From Stutzerimonas stutzeri (GTDB taxonomy: Bacteria > Pseudomonadota > Gammaproteobacteria > Pseudomonadales > Pseudomonadaceae), in NCBI RefSeq assembly GCF_024448715.1, contig NZ_JAMOHZ010000006.1, forward strand, positions 248,001-312,000: 64,000 bases of DNA. The letters are read 5' to 3'. This document shows positions 35,733 to 45,009 of this stretch, piece after piece. The position numbers and the translations under genes were made by a program. Every line of letters begins with the position of its first letter. Positions within the stretch are counted from its first letter, which is position 1. The notes under the pieces were generated by a model, which did not search any database, had not been told where the DNA came from, and worked only from the letters and a program-made list of their open reading frames with translations.

Positions 35733-36424
35733 GGGCGCACCCGCGAGAGCACCAGCGTGGCGAGCAGCACGCTGGGAACCCAGAAATACAACGGGCCGAG
35801 CAGCAGGATCAGCAGTACGGCAATTAGCGCGCAGAGCATGACGGCCAACAGCAAACGCGCCTTTCCATCGCCGAGCAGAGGCAGGCGTGCACGCAACTGG
35901 CTGATCGAGAGATACATCAACACCACGCTCGCCGGGAAACCCAGATTCAGCTCGGCATCAATCCATGCCGCCGGAATCAGGCTGCCTATCAAGGCACCTG
36001 CTACTCCGGCAATCACCCAGGTCGTGAAGAGGCTGCCGCGAATCACCGCCAGCGACGTCCAGGAGTCCTGTTCACGTTCGGTGGCGTAGGCTTCGTCGCC
36101 CAGCATATGAGCGAGGAGGGCACGAAGCCCCCATGACTGTGGCAGCCCAGATGCTGAAACATAGGCGATGGGCAGATAGCGGCTGTTGATCGAGGCGGTG
36201 AGCAGCAGCATGGTGACGAACCCGGCGCCGGAATCGGCCAGCGGCAGCACGGCAAACTGACCGCTACCGGTAAAGCCCAGCAGGCCAATCATTGCGACTT
36301 CGAGTGGGCTCCAGTCCGAGCGGCCAGCCAGCACGCCGAACAACAGGCTCACCGGAATAACGGCCAGAGCGGCGGGCGCGACCCGGCGCAAGGCGTCGAA
36401 GGGGTGGTATGCGGTGGCTTCCAT
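35729..36424 (-). CDS. azlC: AzlC-family branched-chain amino acid exporter subunit
   Basis: 231 residues, multi-spanning, with the family block GFTGSGQFAVLPL and TASINSRYLPIAYVSAS near residues 50-90. AzlC/AzlD form a two-subunit exporter of branched-chain amino acids (ygaZH type). The ATG at 36424 has AGGAA 9 nt upstream and gives MEATAYHPFDALRRVAP; an ATG at 36547 would add 41 Arg-rich residues without similarity. Confidence 0.88.
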   Translation of the reverse strand: MEATAYHPFDALRRVAPAALAVIPVSLLFGVLAGRSDWSPLEVAMIGLLGFTGSGQFAVLPLADSGAGFVTMLLLTASINSRYLPIAYVSASGLPQSWGLRALLAHMLGDEAYATEREQDSWTSLAVIRGSLFTTWVIAGVAGALIGSLIPAAWIDAELNLGFPASVVLMYLSISQLRARLPLLGDGKARLLLAVMLCALIAVLLILLLGPLYFWVPSVLLATLVLSRVRP

Positions 36425-36608
36425 CTGTCGCGGTTCCTGGGAAGTCGGTGGGTGCGCTCGTCGCACCGAGCGGAACAGTCTAAACCGGGGCTTTGTTGCC
36501 GTCTCGCCAGGCACGGCCAGACGATGATGCAAACCGCGATTCACCATCGGCCCAGCAGGACCGGCGGTTCGCGTTTAGAATGCGAGCCTTTTCGAGATGA
36601 CGTGATTC

Positions 36609-37562
36609 ATGCAGCCCGATGCCCTCGTAACCCTCCAGCAGCACCTCAGCCAAGCCCTAATGCAAGTGCCCGACGAAACCCGTCGGCTGTTCCACGGGCG
36701 TGGGCGCTGCTGGGCCGGGCTCGAGCACGTCACCGTGGATTGGCTGCAGGGTGTGGTGCTGGTTTCGCTGTTTCGCGAACCGGCTGCGGCGGAGCTCGAT
36801 GCGTTGATCCAGACGCTGCTGACCTTGGCGCAAGGGCCAGCCTGGAAGGCGAGCGGGGCGCATAGCTTGCTGCTGCAGCACCGTTACCTGCCAGATAGCA
36901 AAATGGAGCAGTTGCTCGGCGAGCCGGTCGAGGAATGGCTGATCACCGAGAATGGTCTGCGCTACAAGCTAGATCTTGGCATCAAGCAGAACAACGGGTT
37001 GTTTCTCGACATGCGTTACGGCCGACGTTGGGTCCAGCAGCAGGCGCGAGGCAAACGGGTGCTTAACCTGTTCGCCTATACCTGTGGTTTTTCGGTGGCG
37101 GCCATTGCCGGTGGTGCGGAACACGTGGTCAATCTGGATATGGCGAGGGCCGCGCTGAGCCGCGGGCGCGATAACCATCGGCTCAACGAACATGATCTGA
37201 GTAAGGTCAGCTTCCTCGGTCACGAGCTGTTCAAGTCGTGGGGCAAGGTCAAGAAGAGCGGGCCCTACGACTTGGTGATCATCGACCCGCCGTCGTTCCA
37301 AAAAGGCAGCTTCGCGCTGAGCCGGGACTATCAAAAAATCCTTCGTCGTCTGCCAGAGTTGCTGGCCGCAACCGGCACGGTGCTGGCCTGCATCAACGAC
37401 CCTGATACCGGGCCGGATTTTCTCGTCGAAGGCATGTCCGCCGAGGCGCCCGAATTGGTATTTCAGGAGCGTCTGGAGAACCCGCCGGAATTCGCCGATA
37501 TCAGCGCCGACAGTGGGTTGAAGGCCTTGGTATTCAGACGCGACGCGCTTCAGCTCAGGTAG
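36609..37562 (+). CDS. SAM-dependent methyltransferase of the RlmI/YccW-like group
   Basis: 317 residues. The Rossmann methyltransferase core includes VLNLFAYTCGFSVAAIAGGAEHV (SAM motif I, about residue 147), NLDMARAALSRGRDN, and YDLVIIDPPSFQKG (the DPPSF motif of base-modifying methyltransferases, about 225). This group includes 23S rRNA cytosine-C5 and guanine-N7 methyltransferases; exact target not determined. The N-terminal region lacks a PUA domain, so it is shorter than RlmI. Single gene, no obvious partners. Confidence 0.8.
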   Translation: MQPDALVTLQQHLSQALMQVPDETRRLFHGRGRCWAGLEHVTVDWLQGVVLVSLFREPAAAELDALIQTLLTLAQGPAWKASGAHSLLLQHRYLPDSKMEQLLGEPVEEWLITENGLRYKLDLGIKQNNGLFLDMRYGRRWVQQQARGKRVLNLFAYTCGFSVAAIAGGAEHVVNLDMARAALSRGRDNHRLNEHDLSKVSFLGHELFKSWGKVKKSGPYDLVIIDPPSFQKGSFALSRDYQKILRRLPELLAATGTVLACINDPDTGPDFLVEGMSAEAPELVFQERLENPPEFADISADSGLKALVFRRDALQLR

Positions 37563-37708
37563 ACGTGGAAAGGAGGTTGCCCGGCGCTGCCAGCCGTCCT
37601 CAGGGAGTTTCGCCAGCACATCGCCAGCAGTTAAAGTCGGGCGACATTAGCCTCCCGGCGGTTTCACCATTGTCACAAGCAACCTCCGCGGATCGTGGCG
37701 ATCTGTAA

Positions 37709-40054
37709 TTGATCAGTTGCAGGAGTCAAAACCATTCCCGATTCAGGGCAGCACATACAGCAATCTTCGATGCCGCCAGCGACTGCGCCATGCTCACGAC
37801 CGATCTCCAGGGCGTGATTACTGCCTGGAGCGCCGGCGCCGAACGCCTCTTAGGCTGGACGGCAGAGCACATGCGCGGCAGAGCGTTCGATCATCTATTC
37901 ATTGATCTGAAGCGCGACGCGGGTCAGCTGCAGGCGCTTATGCAGCGCGCTTTGCTCGAAGGTAGAACCCAGCATGAATGCTGGTACATTCGCGCCGATA
38001 ACTCCCGCCTACGTTGTACGGGCACGCTGACGCCGCTACGCAGCGAGGGCCGCCACATCGGCTTTCTGAAAATTCTGCAGGACCGTACCGCCGTAGATGA
38101 GGCGGCGCGCCGCCTGGCTGAGAGCGACAGGCGCTATCGCACGCTGTTCGACGCGATCGATGCGGGCTTTTGCATTATCGAAATGAAGTTCGATGCGCAA
38201 GGCAAACCGGTCGATTACCGCTTCATCGAAACCAACCCGGCATTCGAGCGCCATACCGGGCTTGTCGATGCGGTTGGTAAATGGATGCGAGACTTGGCGC
38301 CGACTCACGAGCAGCACTGGTTCGATATCTATGGCGAGGTGGCGCTGAGCCGCCGCGCGACGCGCTTCGAGAATAACGCCGAGGCTTTGCAGCGTTGGTA
38401 TGACGTCCATGCAATGCCAGTGGGCGAGCCATCCGGGTACCGCGTAGCAATATTGTTCAATGATGTATCTGCGCGCCGCTCTGCCGAGCTCGCCCTGCAA
38501 GCGTTGACTACCTCTCTGCAAACGGAAGTCGCGGCCAGAACGCGGGATCGTAATCAGCTTTGGGAGCTTTCCACCGATGTGATGATTCGCTGTCGGTTCG
38601 ACGGCACCATCATCGCCGTCAACCCGGCATGGGAGCAGTTGCTGGGCTGGAGCGAGGCCGAATTGCTCGGTGCCACAATCTCCGACTTCGTTCATCCTGA
38701 CGACCTGGCCAGTACAGGAGAAACAGCGGACAACTCGGCGCAGGGGCAGTCCTTCCTGCATTTCGAAAACCGATATCGCAGCAAGGATGGAAGTTATCGC
38801 TGGCTCAGTTGGTCGTCACGGCCGGCTGACGGTGTGATCAATGCGGTCGGCCGCGACATCACTGCCGAAAAAGAGCAGGCCCAGGCGCTGGCGCGGGCCG
38901 AGGCGCAGTTGCGACAAAGTCAGAAAATGGAAGCCGTTGGCCAGCTCACCGGCGGCCTGGCGCATGACTTCAACAATCTGCTGACGGGGATTGGCGGCAG
39001 CTTGGAACTGTTGGAAAAGCGTATCGAGCAGGGGCGCGTCGAATCGCTGGCGAGCTATCTGACGGTGGCGCAGACCGCGACTCGACGCGCCGCGGCGCTG
39101 ACCCACCGTCTGCTGTCGTTCTCCCGTCGGCAAACACTTGATCCGATGACAACCGATGTCGGCGAACTGGTCGACGACTTGCGCGAATTGCTTAGCCGCA
39201 CGGTGGGGCCTTCGGTCAAGCTTGAGACGGTAGTCGCCGGCACCCTTTGGCCGACGCTGATAGACCGTAATCAGCTGGAAAATGCCTTGCTCAACCTCGG
39301 CATCAATGCTCGTGATGCGATGCCCTCGGGCGGGACCTTGAACATTGAAACCAGCAACGTTGTGCTGGATGACACCGCCGCGCTGGAGCTCGACGTACCA
39401 CCCGGTCAGTACGTGCGAATGTGTGTGTCGGATACCGGCGTCGGCATGTCGAAGGATGTGGTAGCGCAAGCATTCGATCCCTTTTTCACCACGAAACCAT
39501 TGGGCATGGGCACCGGCTTGGGGTTGTCGATGGTCTATGGATTCACCCGGCAATCGGGTGGCCAGGTGAGCATTCAGTCCGAGCCCGGACATGGCACCAG
39601 CATCTGCCTGTACCTACCTCATGTGGCTTTGAACAGCGTGTCCAGCGAGATCCAGGCGAACCACAGTGCATCGCTGCAGACGAGCGGCAGCGGTGAGACG
39701 ATATTGGTGGTCGACGACGAGCCTGCGGTGCGCATGCTGGTGGTGGAGATTCTTGAAGAGTTGGGCTATCGGGTGCTGGCGGCCAGCGATGGTACAGAGG
39801 GCCTGCGCATTCTTCAAAGCGGCGAGGCGGTAGCGTTGTTGGTTACCGATGTCGGTTTGCCGGGTGGTATGAATGGTCGTCAGCTGGCCGATGCGGCCCG
39901 TCAGCACGATCCAGGGTTAAACGTTCTGTTCATTACTGGCTACGCGGAAAGCGAGGTGATGCGAAATGGCCAACTGGAGCCGGGCATGCGCATCGTGACC
40001 AAGCCATTTTCGATCGATACGTTGGCGGCGCGTATTGATGAGCTGCGCGACTGA
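37709..40054 (+). CDS. PAS-containing hybrid histidine kinase
   Basis: 781 residues as drawn from TTG. Three PAS-like segments (about 16-125, 140-255, 285-395), HisKA with His in [11 protein letters not shown] (about 419), HATPase with NLGINARDAM, GVGMSKDV and GMGTGLGLSMVYG, and a C-terminal receiver with LVVDDEPAVR and Asp in TDVGLPGGMNG. No membrane helices, so it is cytosolic. The start is uncertain: TTG at 37709 directly follows a stop and has no ribosome site, while a good GCAGGAG lies at 37718-37724 inside the frame; ATG at 37787 is the next in-frame choice. The HisKA-receiver part closely resembles the kinase at 30379-32088. Confidence 0.85.
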   Translation: MISCRSQNHSRFRAAHTAIFDAASDCAMLTTDLQGVITAWSAGAERLLGWTAEHMRGRAFDHLFIDLKRDAGQLQALMQRALLEGRTQHECWYIRADNSRLRCTGTLTPLRSEGRHIGFLKILQDRTAVDEAARRLAESDRRYRTLFDAIDAGFCIIEMKFDAQGKPVDYRFIETNPAFERHTGLVDAVGKWMRDLAPTHEQHWFDIYGEVALSRRATRFENNAEALQRWYDVHAMPVGEPSGYRVAILFNDVSARRSAELALQALTTSLQTEVAARTRDRNQLWELSTDVMIRCRFDGTIIAVNPAWEQLLGWSEAELLGATISDFVHPDDLASTGETADNSAQGQSFLHFENRYRSKDGSYRWLSWSSRPADGVINAVGRDITAEKEQAQALARAEAQLRQSQKMEAVGQLTGGLAHDFNNLLTGIGGSLELLEKRIEQGRVESLASYLTVAQTATRRAAALTHRLLSFSRRQTLDPMTTDVGELVDDLRELLSRTVGPSVKLETVVAGTLWPTLIDRNQLENALLNLGINARDAMPSGGTLNIETSNVVLDDTAALELDVPPGQYVRMCVSDTGVGMSKDVVAQAFDPFFTTKPLGMGTGLGLSMVYGFTRQSGGQVSIQSEPGHGTSICLYLPHVALNSVSSEIQANHSASLQTSGSGETILVVDDEPAVRMLVVEILEELGYRVLAASDGTEGLRILQSGEAVALLVTDVGLPGGMNGRQLADAARQHDPGLNVLFITGYAESEVMRNGQLEPGMRIVTKPFSIDTLAARIDELRD

Positions 40055-40215
40055 TGCTGAGTCGGTTCGATAGGTTTTTTTGCCGCTCAGACTGGCGCGG
40101 GCTGTTGTCTACTAACGGCAGCAGCCCGCTCCCTGATGGGGTGTAGCCCAGTGATCCGCGGAGTTGGATCGCACCTGTGTAGCCCGACCCATCTATAAGC
40201 TACTGGTGTGCGCCG

Positions 40216-41022
40216 TCAGAGGTGCGCTTTGACGATGAAATTGGTCACGTTGTTATCAGTGTTGAAGCCATCGCTGTCTTCGATACCGTACTTGTCCGTC
40301 CAGTAGTCGTACTCGATACCGACGTAGAGCTTGCCTGGCGTGTAATCCAGCGCCTTGCCCAGGTCGTACTTGATCTGTGGGTTGATGTGTAGATTCTTGG
40401 CGACGAAATCGCCCTTGGACTTGGAGCCGGCGTCGTTCACCACCCAATCGATGAAGCCGTCGAAGAGGATGTCGGACTTGCCCACCGGGAAGGTCATGGC
40501 CCAGGTTGGGGTGATCTGCCATTGGCCGCTGGCCTGGCCGGTAATGCCATCCGGCTTGCGGTAATAGGTGTTGATCGCCAAACGATCGAAGCCAGGTACC
40601 GCGAGGTCGACAGCGGGGCCGAGCAGATAGTTGCGATTGCGCCCCTCGCCACGCTCATAGGTGGCCGAAAGTAGCACATCGGTAATCGGCCCGAAGGAGA
40701 GATCTTGGCCGGTGATCTTGCCCAGCGACAGGCGCGGGCTGAATTCGCCGTAATAGGTTCGCCCATCATTGCCCGAATGACCGTTGAACCACTTGTGATC
40801 GACGAACAGGAACATGTCGCCCCAGGTCCAGCCGCTGGCGTGTTCGAAAGTGATGGTTTGCTGGATGTCGGCTTCGCGCCCGTCCTCGCCTGAATCGACG
40901 GAGAAATTCTTGCCGTAGAGATAGGTCAGGCTGTTGTCCTGCCAAAGCATCGGGGCGGCCATGGTTTGACCGCCAAGAGCCAGACCGGCTGCAAGAACGG
41001 CGGTGGAGAGGCTGCGTTTCAT
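40216..41022 (-). CDS. Tsx/OmpK-family nucleoside-specific channel
   Basis: 268 residues. Signal peptide (1 to about 22, cleaved at MAA/P) and an outer-membrane beta-barrel of alternating strands with WQDNSLTYLYGKNFSV, FVDHKWFNG and the end NVTNFIVKAHL. This is the Tsx/OmpK family, which passes nucleosides across the outer membrane. The terminal residue is Leu rather than Phe. ATG at 41022 has AGGAG upstream. It is read alone, with csgA upstream on the same strand after a 379-bp gap. Confidence 0.85.
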   Translation of the reverse strand: MKRSLSTAVLAAGLALGGQTMAAPMLWQDNSLTYLYGKNFSVDSGEDGREADIQQTITFEHASGWTWGDMFLFVDHKWFNGHSGNDGRTYYGEFSPRLSLGKITGQDLSFGPITDVLLSATYERGEGRNRNYLLGPAVDLAVPGFDRLAINTYYRKPDGITGQASGQWQITPTWAMTFPVGKSDILFDGFIDWVVNDAGSKSKGDFVAKNLHINPQIKYDLGKALDYTPGKLYVGIEYDYWTDKYGIEDSDGFNTDNNVTNFIVKAHL

Positions 41023-41362
41023 CGGTGTGCTCCTTGGTTGCAGTTGCGACTGCTTATATGGGCTTTGTCCAAACGGGCACGCGTTGCGCTCAAAGCAGCG
41101 ACGCGCCAGTCGATCAAGCGCAGCGGAAATATCACAGAAAGCTTTTTATTTCATCGTTTTGTGAGCGAGCAACGTTCCGCGCAGCGGTATTGATCGAGGC
41201 GGTGATACCAAGGAGGCATAACTGCCTAGAGTTGGCGCTCTTCAACTCAGAGGTCGGTCACGATGAATACGGAGGATGCTTGAGTCCACGGGCGCAGCTA
41301 GTCGGCCAGTGCGGCGGCTGTCAGGACGGAGCAGCGCTGTTCGCTGCTGCGGAGAACGAAAC

Positions 41363-41383
41363 TGCCGGCGCAGGGCCGGCAGT
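41363..41383 (-). terminator. Hairpin after csgA
   Basis: CTGCCGGC / GCCGGCAG (41363-41370 with 41376-41383), 8 bp, followed on the minus strand by TTTCGTT. It lies 19 nt after the csgA stop. The rest of 41023-41401 holds the Tsx promoter area and no gene I can support. Confidence 0.6.
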
Positions 41384-41401
41384 CTCGAGGGGTTGCGGGG
41401 A

Positions 41402-42676
41402 TCAGTGTTGGGTGACGATCGCCATGTTGTTGAAGCCTGCCTGGCTGATCAACGCGTTGTTGCCCATACCGCTTTGCACCACCAGAGCCTCGTGGCCGGT
41501 GCCGTTCTGGGTAACCGTCGCCAGATGGCTTTCGCCGTACTGAGACAGGGTCGCCACGTTGTCGACCCCGGTCTGGTTGACGTCGGCCAGGTTGAAATCG
41601 CCGTCCTGGACGATATCGACATCGTTGCCAGCGATGTTGCTGGAGCCGGTGATGCGGTTGCCTTCACCTTCCTGTACCGCGCTGAGTGTGTTGAAGACGC
41701 CCGACTGATTGAAGTTCAGCTCGTTGTTCTTGCCCTGCTGATCAACAGTGGCATCGTTGTAGCTGCCGTGCTGAGTAACCGTGGCGACCTGATGGCGACC
41801 ATCCTGATCGAGCACTGCCACGTTGCCGAAGCCGTACTGATTGGCCGTGGCGGTATTGCCATTGCCACGCTGGGCTACGTCGGCGTAGTTCTCGTCGCCC
41901 TGCTGATAGACGAAAGCGTTCTGGTGGCTGCCGCGCTGATCCACGTTCAGGTTGTTGTAGTCGCCACTCGAGTAGGTGTAAGCCTCTTGGCTGGCACCGG
42001 TTTGGCGAACGTATGCATCGTTGAGATTGCCGATCTGCTCGACTTCGGCGACCGAGCCAGCACTCCAGTTTTGAACGATCTCTGCGGCGTTTTCGTTGCC
42101 TTGCTGATCGATCATGGCGCGGTCGTTGGAGCTGAGCGACTGGCTGATGCTGGCGTCGTTGAGGTTGCCGTCCTGGTACAGCTCGGTCTTGCTACCGTAA
42201 ACCGCCGCTTGATAGCTGGACGCATAGTTGTGGCTGCCATGCTGCTTGGTGACCGCGTCAGCGCCGTAGGTGCCGACTTGATCGGTTTCGGCGGTGTTGG
42301 CGTATCCATGCTGGCGCTGTTTGGCGCTGCTGTCCAAGGTGCCGGTCTGGCTGATGTTGGCATCGTTGCTCTTGCCGTACTGCCATTGCTCCGAGCTGCT
42401 CTGTACCGCCAACGTCTGGTTGGCGCTCGCCTGATTGAAGTTGGCGGTCTGGGTCTGCTGGGCCGATGAGGAATCCGAGCCGTTCTGCTCGATCATCGCG
42501 TCGTTGCCCCAGCCGCTCTGGATCTGCTTGGCCATGTTGGAGCTGCCGAAGCTTTGCTCTACCTGGGCGAGGTTATCGATGCCGTTCTGGCGTTGTTCGG
42601 AGGTGTGCTCAGCGGCGAAAGCCTGGGCAGTGGCGACAGTCAGGATGGCAGCTACAAGAGGTTTGATCTTGAACAT
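41402..42676 (-). CDS. csgA: Major curlin CsgA, very long repeat form
   Basis: 424 residues: Sec signal peptide (1-22) and then about 17-18 imperfect repeats of 22-23 residues with the curlin pattern Q-x-G-x2-N-x-A-x3-Q. E. coli CsgA has 5 repeats in 151 residues, so this subunit would build a beta-solenoid more than three times as long. Most repeats keep both Gln and Asn ladder positions; units near residues 230-250 and 345-360 (GSSNIAGNDVDIV) are irregular. There is an ATG with a usable GGAG upstream. It is the terminal gene of the curli unit, after csgB. Confidence 0.93.
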   Translation of the reverse strand: MFKIKPLVAAILTVATAQAFAAEHTSEQRQNGIDNLAQVEQSFGSSNMAKQIQSGWGNDAMIEQNGSDSSSAQQTQTANFNQASANQTLAVQSSSEQWQYGKSNDANISQTGTLDSSAKQRQHGYANTAETDQVGTYGADAVTKQHGSHNYASSYQAAVYGSKTELYQDGNLNDASISQSLSSNDRAMIDQQGNENAAEIVQNWSAGSVAEVEQIGNLNDAYVRQTGASQEAYTYSSGDYNNLNVDQRGSHQNAFVYQQGDENYADVAQRGNGNTATANQYGFGNVAVLDQDGRHQVATVTQHGSYNDATVDQQGKNNELNFNQSGVFNTLSAVQEGEGNRITGSSNIAGNDVDIVQDGDFNLADVNQTGVDNVATLSQYGESHLATVTQNGTGHEALVVQSGMGNNALISQAGFNNMAIVTQH

Positions 42677-42728
42677 TGTTATCTCTCCATGGAATGTTTT
42701 TCAGCGGTACTTCCTGGTGGTGCTTTGC

Positions 42729-43205
42729 TTAGCGGTACTGGCGAACCAGTACGCTCAGACCCTGGCCGTTCTGCGTGACGCTACTGCGATGCCCGGTGCC
42801 GGTCTGTTCGATCAGCGCGTTGTTGTACGCGCCGTATTGTTCGATCCGGGCCTGGTTGTAGGCGCCTGATTGAACAATCAATCCTTGGTTGTGGCTGCCG
42901 TGCTGCGCGATGGTTGCCTCGTGCGCATAGCCGCTCTGGAGAATGAAGGCTTCCAGGGCGCTGCCGGTTTGGGTGATGTCGCTGGTCAGGCTGTCCCCGG
43001 CCTGGGCGATGAGGGCGAGATTGCCATGTGCGGCGCTGACGTCTGGCCGGGCCGATGCAATCGAATGATCCCGGCTCGAGGCGATTTCGCTGGGTGCCAG
43101 GTCGAGTGAGGTCGAAAGACCGGCGGCTTGAAGGGCGGGGCTGGTTACCGCTGCGAGGATCAGCGGCAACAACGCTTTGCGAGCAATCCTTTGCGCGTGG
43201 TTCAT
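42729..43205 (-). CDS. csgB: Minor curlin / nucleator CsgB
   Basis: 158 residues from the ATG at 43205 (AGGGA before it; a Met 21 codons earlier is out of keeping with the signal peptide). Signal peptide to about residue 28 (SPALQAAG), then about 70 residues with little repeat character, then about four curlin repeats (QSGYAHEATIAQHGSHNQG and so on), ending QGLSVLVRQYR. In E. coli CsgB templates CsgA growth on the cell surface and its last repeat binds the membrane; the basic end here agrees. It is 52 bp before csgA. Confidence 0.88.
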   Translation of the reverse strand: MNHAQRIARKALLPLILAAVTSPALQAAGLSTSLDLAPSEIASSRDHSIASARPDVSAAHGNLALIAQAGDSLTSDITQTGSALEAFILQSGYAHEATIAQHGSHNQGLIVQSGAYNQARIEQYGAYNNALIEQTGTGHRSSVTQNGQGLSVLVRQYR

Positions 43206-43341
43206 CAGTCGTCCCTGGTTGAATCGCGGTAGGTCATCCTGTCCTAAACCGCGATCCGGCAAATCCATCGAACGGTTGAACCGTTGCGTTTGTTTTAGGG
43301 TCTACTTCCGTTTTCACGGCTTCGATGAAACGGCACAGCTG

Positions 43342-44178
43342 CTAAATCTTGGTCGGCGTGACGAGATATTTCGCCAGTTCGGCCTCGACCGCGGGTGTGT
43401 TGTCGGCGGTTTGCCAGAGCCGGCGATCGACACCCTGGGCGATCAGGTGGGCTACCGCCGCTTCGATTGCCGACAGCACGCAGAGCTGCGCCGGCTCATT
43501 TGTGGTGTACCCGGCCTCGGCTTCGAGTAGTTCCTTGAACTCGATGAACTTGTAAACGTTGGCGTTGCGCCCGATGGAATAGATGGTCTTGGTGGTCATC
43601 ACATTGGAAAGCACCTGGCCGCTGCGCACGTCGATGGCGCGCAAATTTACCGTGACCTGATCGACCCGGTATTCCTGCGAGACGCCGATGCCCAGATAGC
43701 GCGCACCCAGCCCGCCGCTGCGCACATTGGTTTCGTAGGCGACGATGGCGCCTTCCATGATGATGTTGGCGGCCAGCAGCGATGGCAGTTCCGACTGTAT
43801 GTTCGGTGCCACGTCCGGCTTGGCCTGGGAGGCGCGGATGATCTTGCGCTCGGTCAGCACGTTCTGCAGGCCCTCGCGCTCCAGCACGATGAACCAGCCG
43901 CTGGCCTGCATGGCATCGACCAGCATGCTCGCCGCGCCCTGGGTGACGGCGGTGGAAAAGGAGCTGGCCGGGCTAGGCTTGTATTGCCCGGTCTGGTCGC
44001 GGAAGCCATAAACGGCGGCAACCAGCGGGCCTTTGGGGCGGGGCAGTTGCAGCAAGTCCTGGTAGGTCGAGGCGCGGGGTGTAAGGGTGGGTTGTTCCTG
44101 GTCTGCGGACATCGGTTCGCGCACTGCGCAGCCCTGCAGAACGGCCATCATCCCGATGGCTACGAATAGGCTTCTCAT
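43342..44178 (-). CDS. csgG: Curli secretion channel CsgG
   Basis: 278 residues. Lipoprotein signal with lipobox LQGC (Cys17), then the CsgG domain: VAAVYGFRDQTGQYKPSP, GWFIVLEREGLQNVLTERK and YLGIGVSQEYRVDQVTVNLRAIDVRSG. Nine copies form the outer-membrane export pore for CsgA and CsgB. It is the fourth gene of the csgDEFG run. Confidence 0.95.
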   Translation of the reverse strand: MRSLFVAIGMMAVLQGCAVREPMSADQEQPTLTPRASTYQDLLQLPRPKGPLVAAVYGFRDQTGQYKPSPASSFSTAVTQGAASMLVDAMQASGWFIVLEREGLQNVLTERKIIRASQAKPDVAPNIQSELPSLLAANIIMEGAIVAYETNVRSGGLGARYLGIGVSQEYRVDQVTVNLRAIDVRSGQVLSNVMTTKTIYSIGRNANVYKFIEFKELLEAEAGYTTNEPAQLCVLSAIEAAVAHLIAQGVDRRLWQTADNTPAVEAELAKYLVTPTKI

Positions 44179-44197
44179 GGCCTTTGCTCCCTGCTGA

Positions 44198-44629
44198 TTA
44201 ATTGGTGGCGGCGCCGTAGCCGTTGACGATGACTTCCGATACTTCGCCGGTCAGCCGGTCGGTGATCTGCACCGTCAGGTTGCCGTCGAGGTTCACAATG
44301 TTGACGATGAAGTCATCCGTGGTCAGTGTTCCGTCGTTGCTGGTGCCATTTCTGAAATCCGTCAGCAATTCGGAAAGTAGGCTCGATTGCAACTGGCTGG
44401 TAAAACGGTCGAGCGCCGAGGTGCCGGTCAGCGAAGATCGATCGATCGCGTCCGGGTCCTTGGTGTCGTTCTGCGCCTGGGCGTTGCCCAATAGCCAGGC
44501 GCCGTTCAGTGGACTGCCGCCAAAAGACGGGTTCACCGGGGTATAGACCAGTTCAGTTGCCGTAACGCCGGAGCTGAGCAATAGCCCGGCCAGGAGAATG
44601 CCGGTGGTTTTTTGTTGTAGCCGGTTCAT
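44198..44629 (-). CDS. csgF: Curli assembly factor CsgF
   Basis: 143 residues. Signal peptide to about 24 (VTATELVYTPVNPSFGG). The mature N-terminus ELVYTPVNPSFGGSPLNG is the CsgG-binding segment of CsgF and is well conserved. CsgF caps the CsgG pore and helps CsgB attach. It overlaps csgE by 4 bp and is 20 bp before csgG. Confidence 0.95.
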   Translation of the reverse strand: MNRLQQKTTGILLAGLLLSSGVTATELVYTPVNPSFGGSPLNGAWLLGNAQAQNDTKDPDAIDRSSLTGTSALDRFTSQLQSSLLSELLTDFRNGTSNDGTLTTDDFIVNIVNLDGNLTVQITDRLTGEVSEVIVNGYGAATN

Positions 44630-45009
44630 AACTCATCCTTCGCAAGATCAATGGTGTCTTCGAACATTGCTTCAACTTTCTTACGGTTTATCTCTTGCAG
44701 TACGACATCCGCCGCGTCATAGGCGGTTTGCTCAATATCTCCGATATTCGGTTGCAAGAAGCGGCGGTAGAGCGGCTGGTTGTCCTGCTCGACCCAGACC
44801 AGAATGCCCCAGCGCGCAGATGGCCTTTCCTTGACCGCCAGGTTGAAATCCAACGAGCTGGTGTCGGTCAGGCGCTCGCAGAACTTGCGGTAGAACTCCT
44901 GGCCGGATCGGGAGATGGTGTTGTTGGTGATTAAACCCTTGAGCTCTGCTTCGTCGGCATATGCCTGAAAGCCCAAAAGCAGCATCAGGCACAGGCACGC
45001 AGCCTTCAT
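44626..45009 (-). CDS. csgE: Curli export adaptor CsgE
   Basis: 127 residues. Signal peptide (1-18, YADEAEL after it), then the CsgE domain with GLITNNTISRSGQEFYRKF, LVWVEQDNQPLYRRFLQP and ADVVLQEIN. It forms the periplasmic plug that gives CsgG its substrate specificity. The start overlaps the end of csgD by 4 bp. Confidence 0.94.
   Translation of the reverse strand: MKAACLCLMLLLGFQAYADEAELKGLITNNTISRSGQEFYRKFCERLTDTSSLDFNLAVKERPSARWGILVWVEQDNQPLYRRFLQPNIGDIEQTAYDAADVVLQEINRKKVEAMFEDTIDLAKDEL

Noticed and set aside
40055..40215. T-rich stretch after the PAS kinase as terminator
   Set aside because: A T7 run is present (about 40076) but I found no convincing stem just before it.
41276..42469. 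Long open frame antisense to csgA
   Set aside because: It stays open only because the curlin repeats repeat codons in frame; its product is a low-complexity Val/Leu/Ala repeat without a ribosome site or family similarity.
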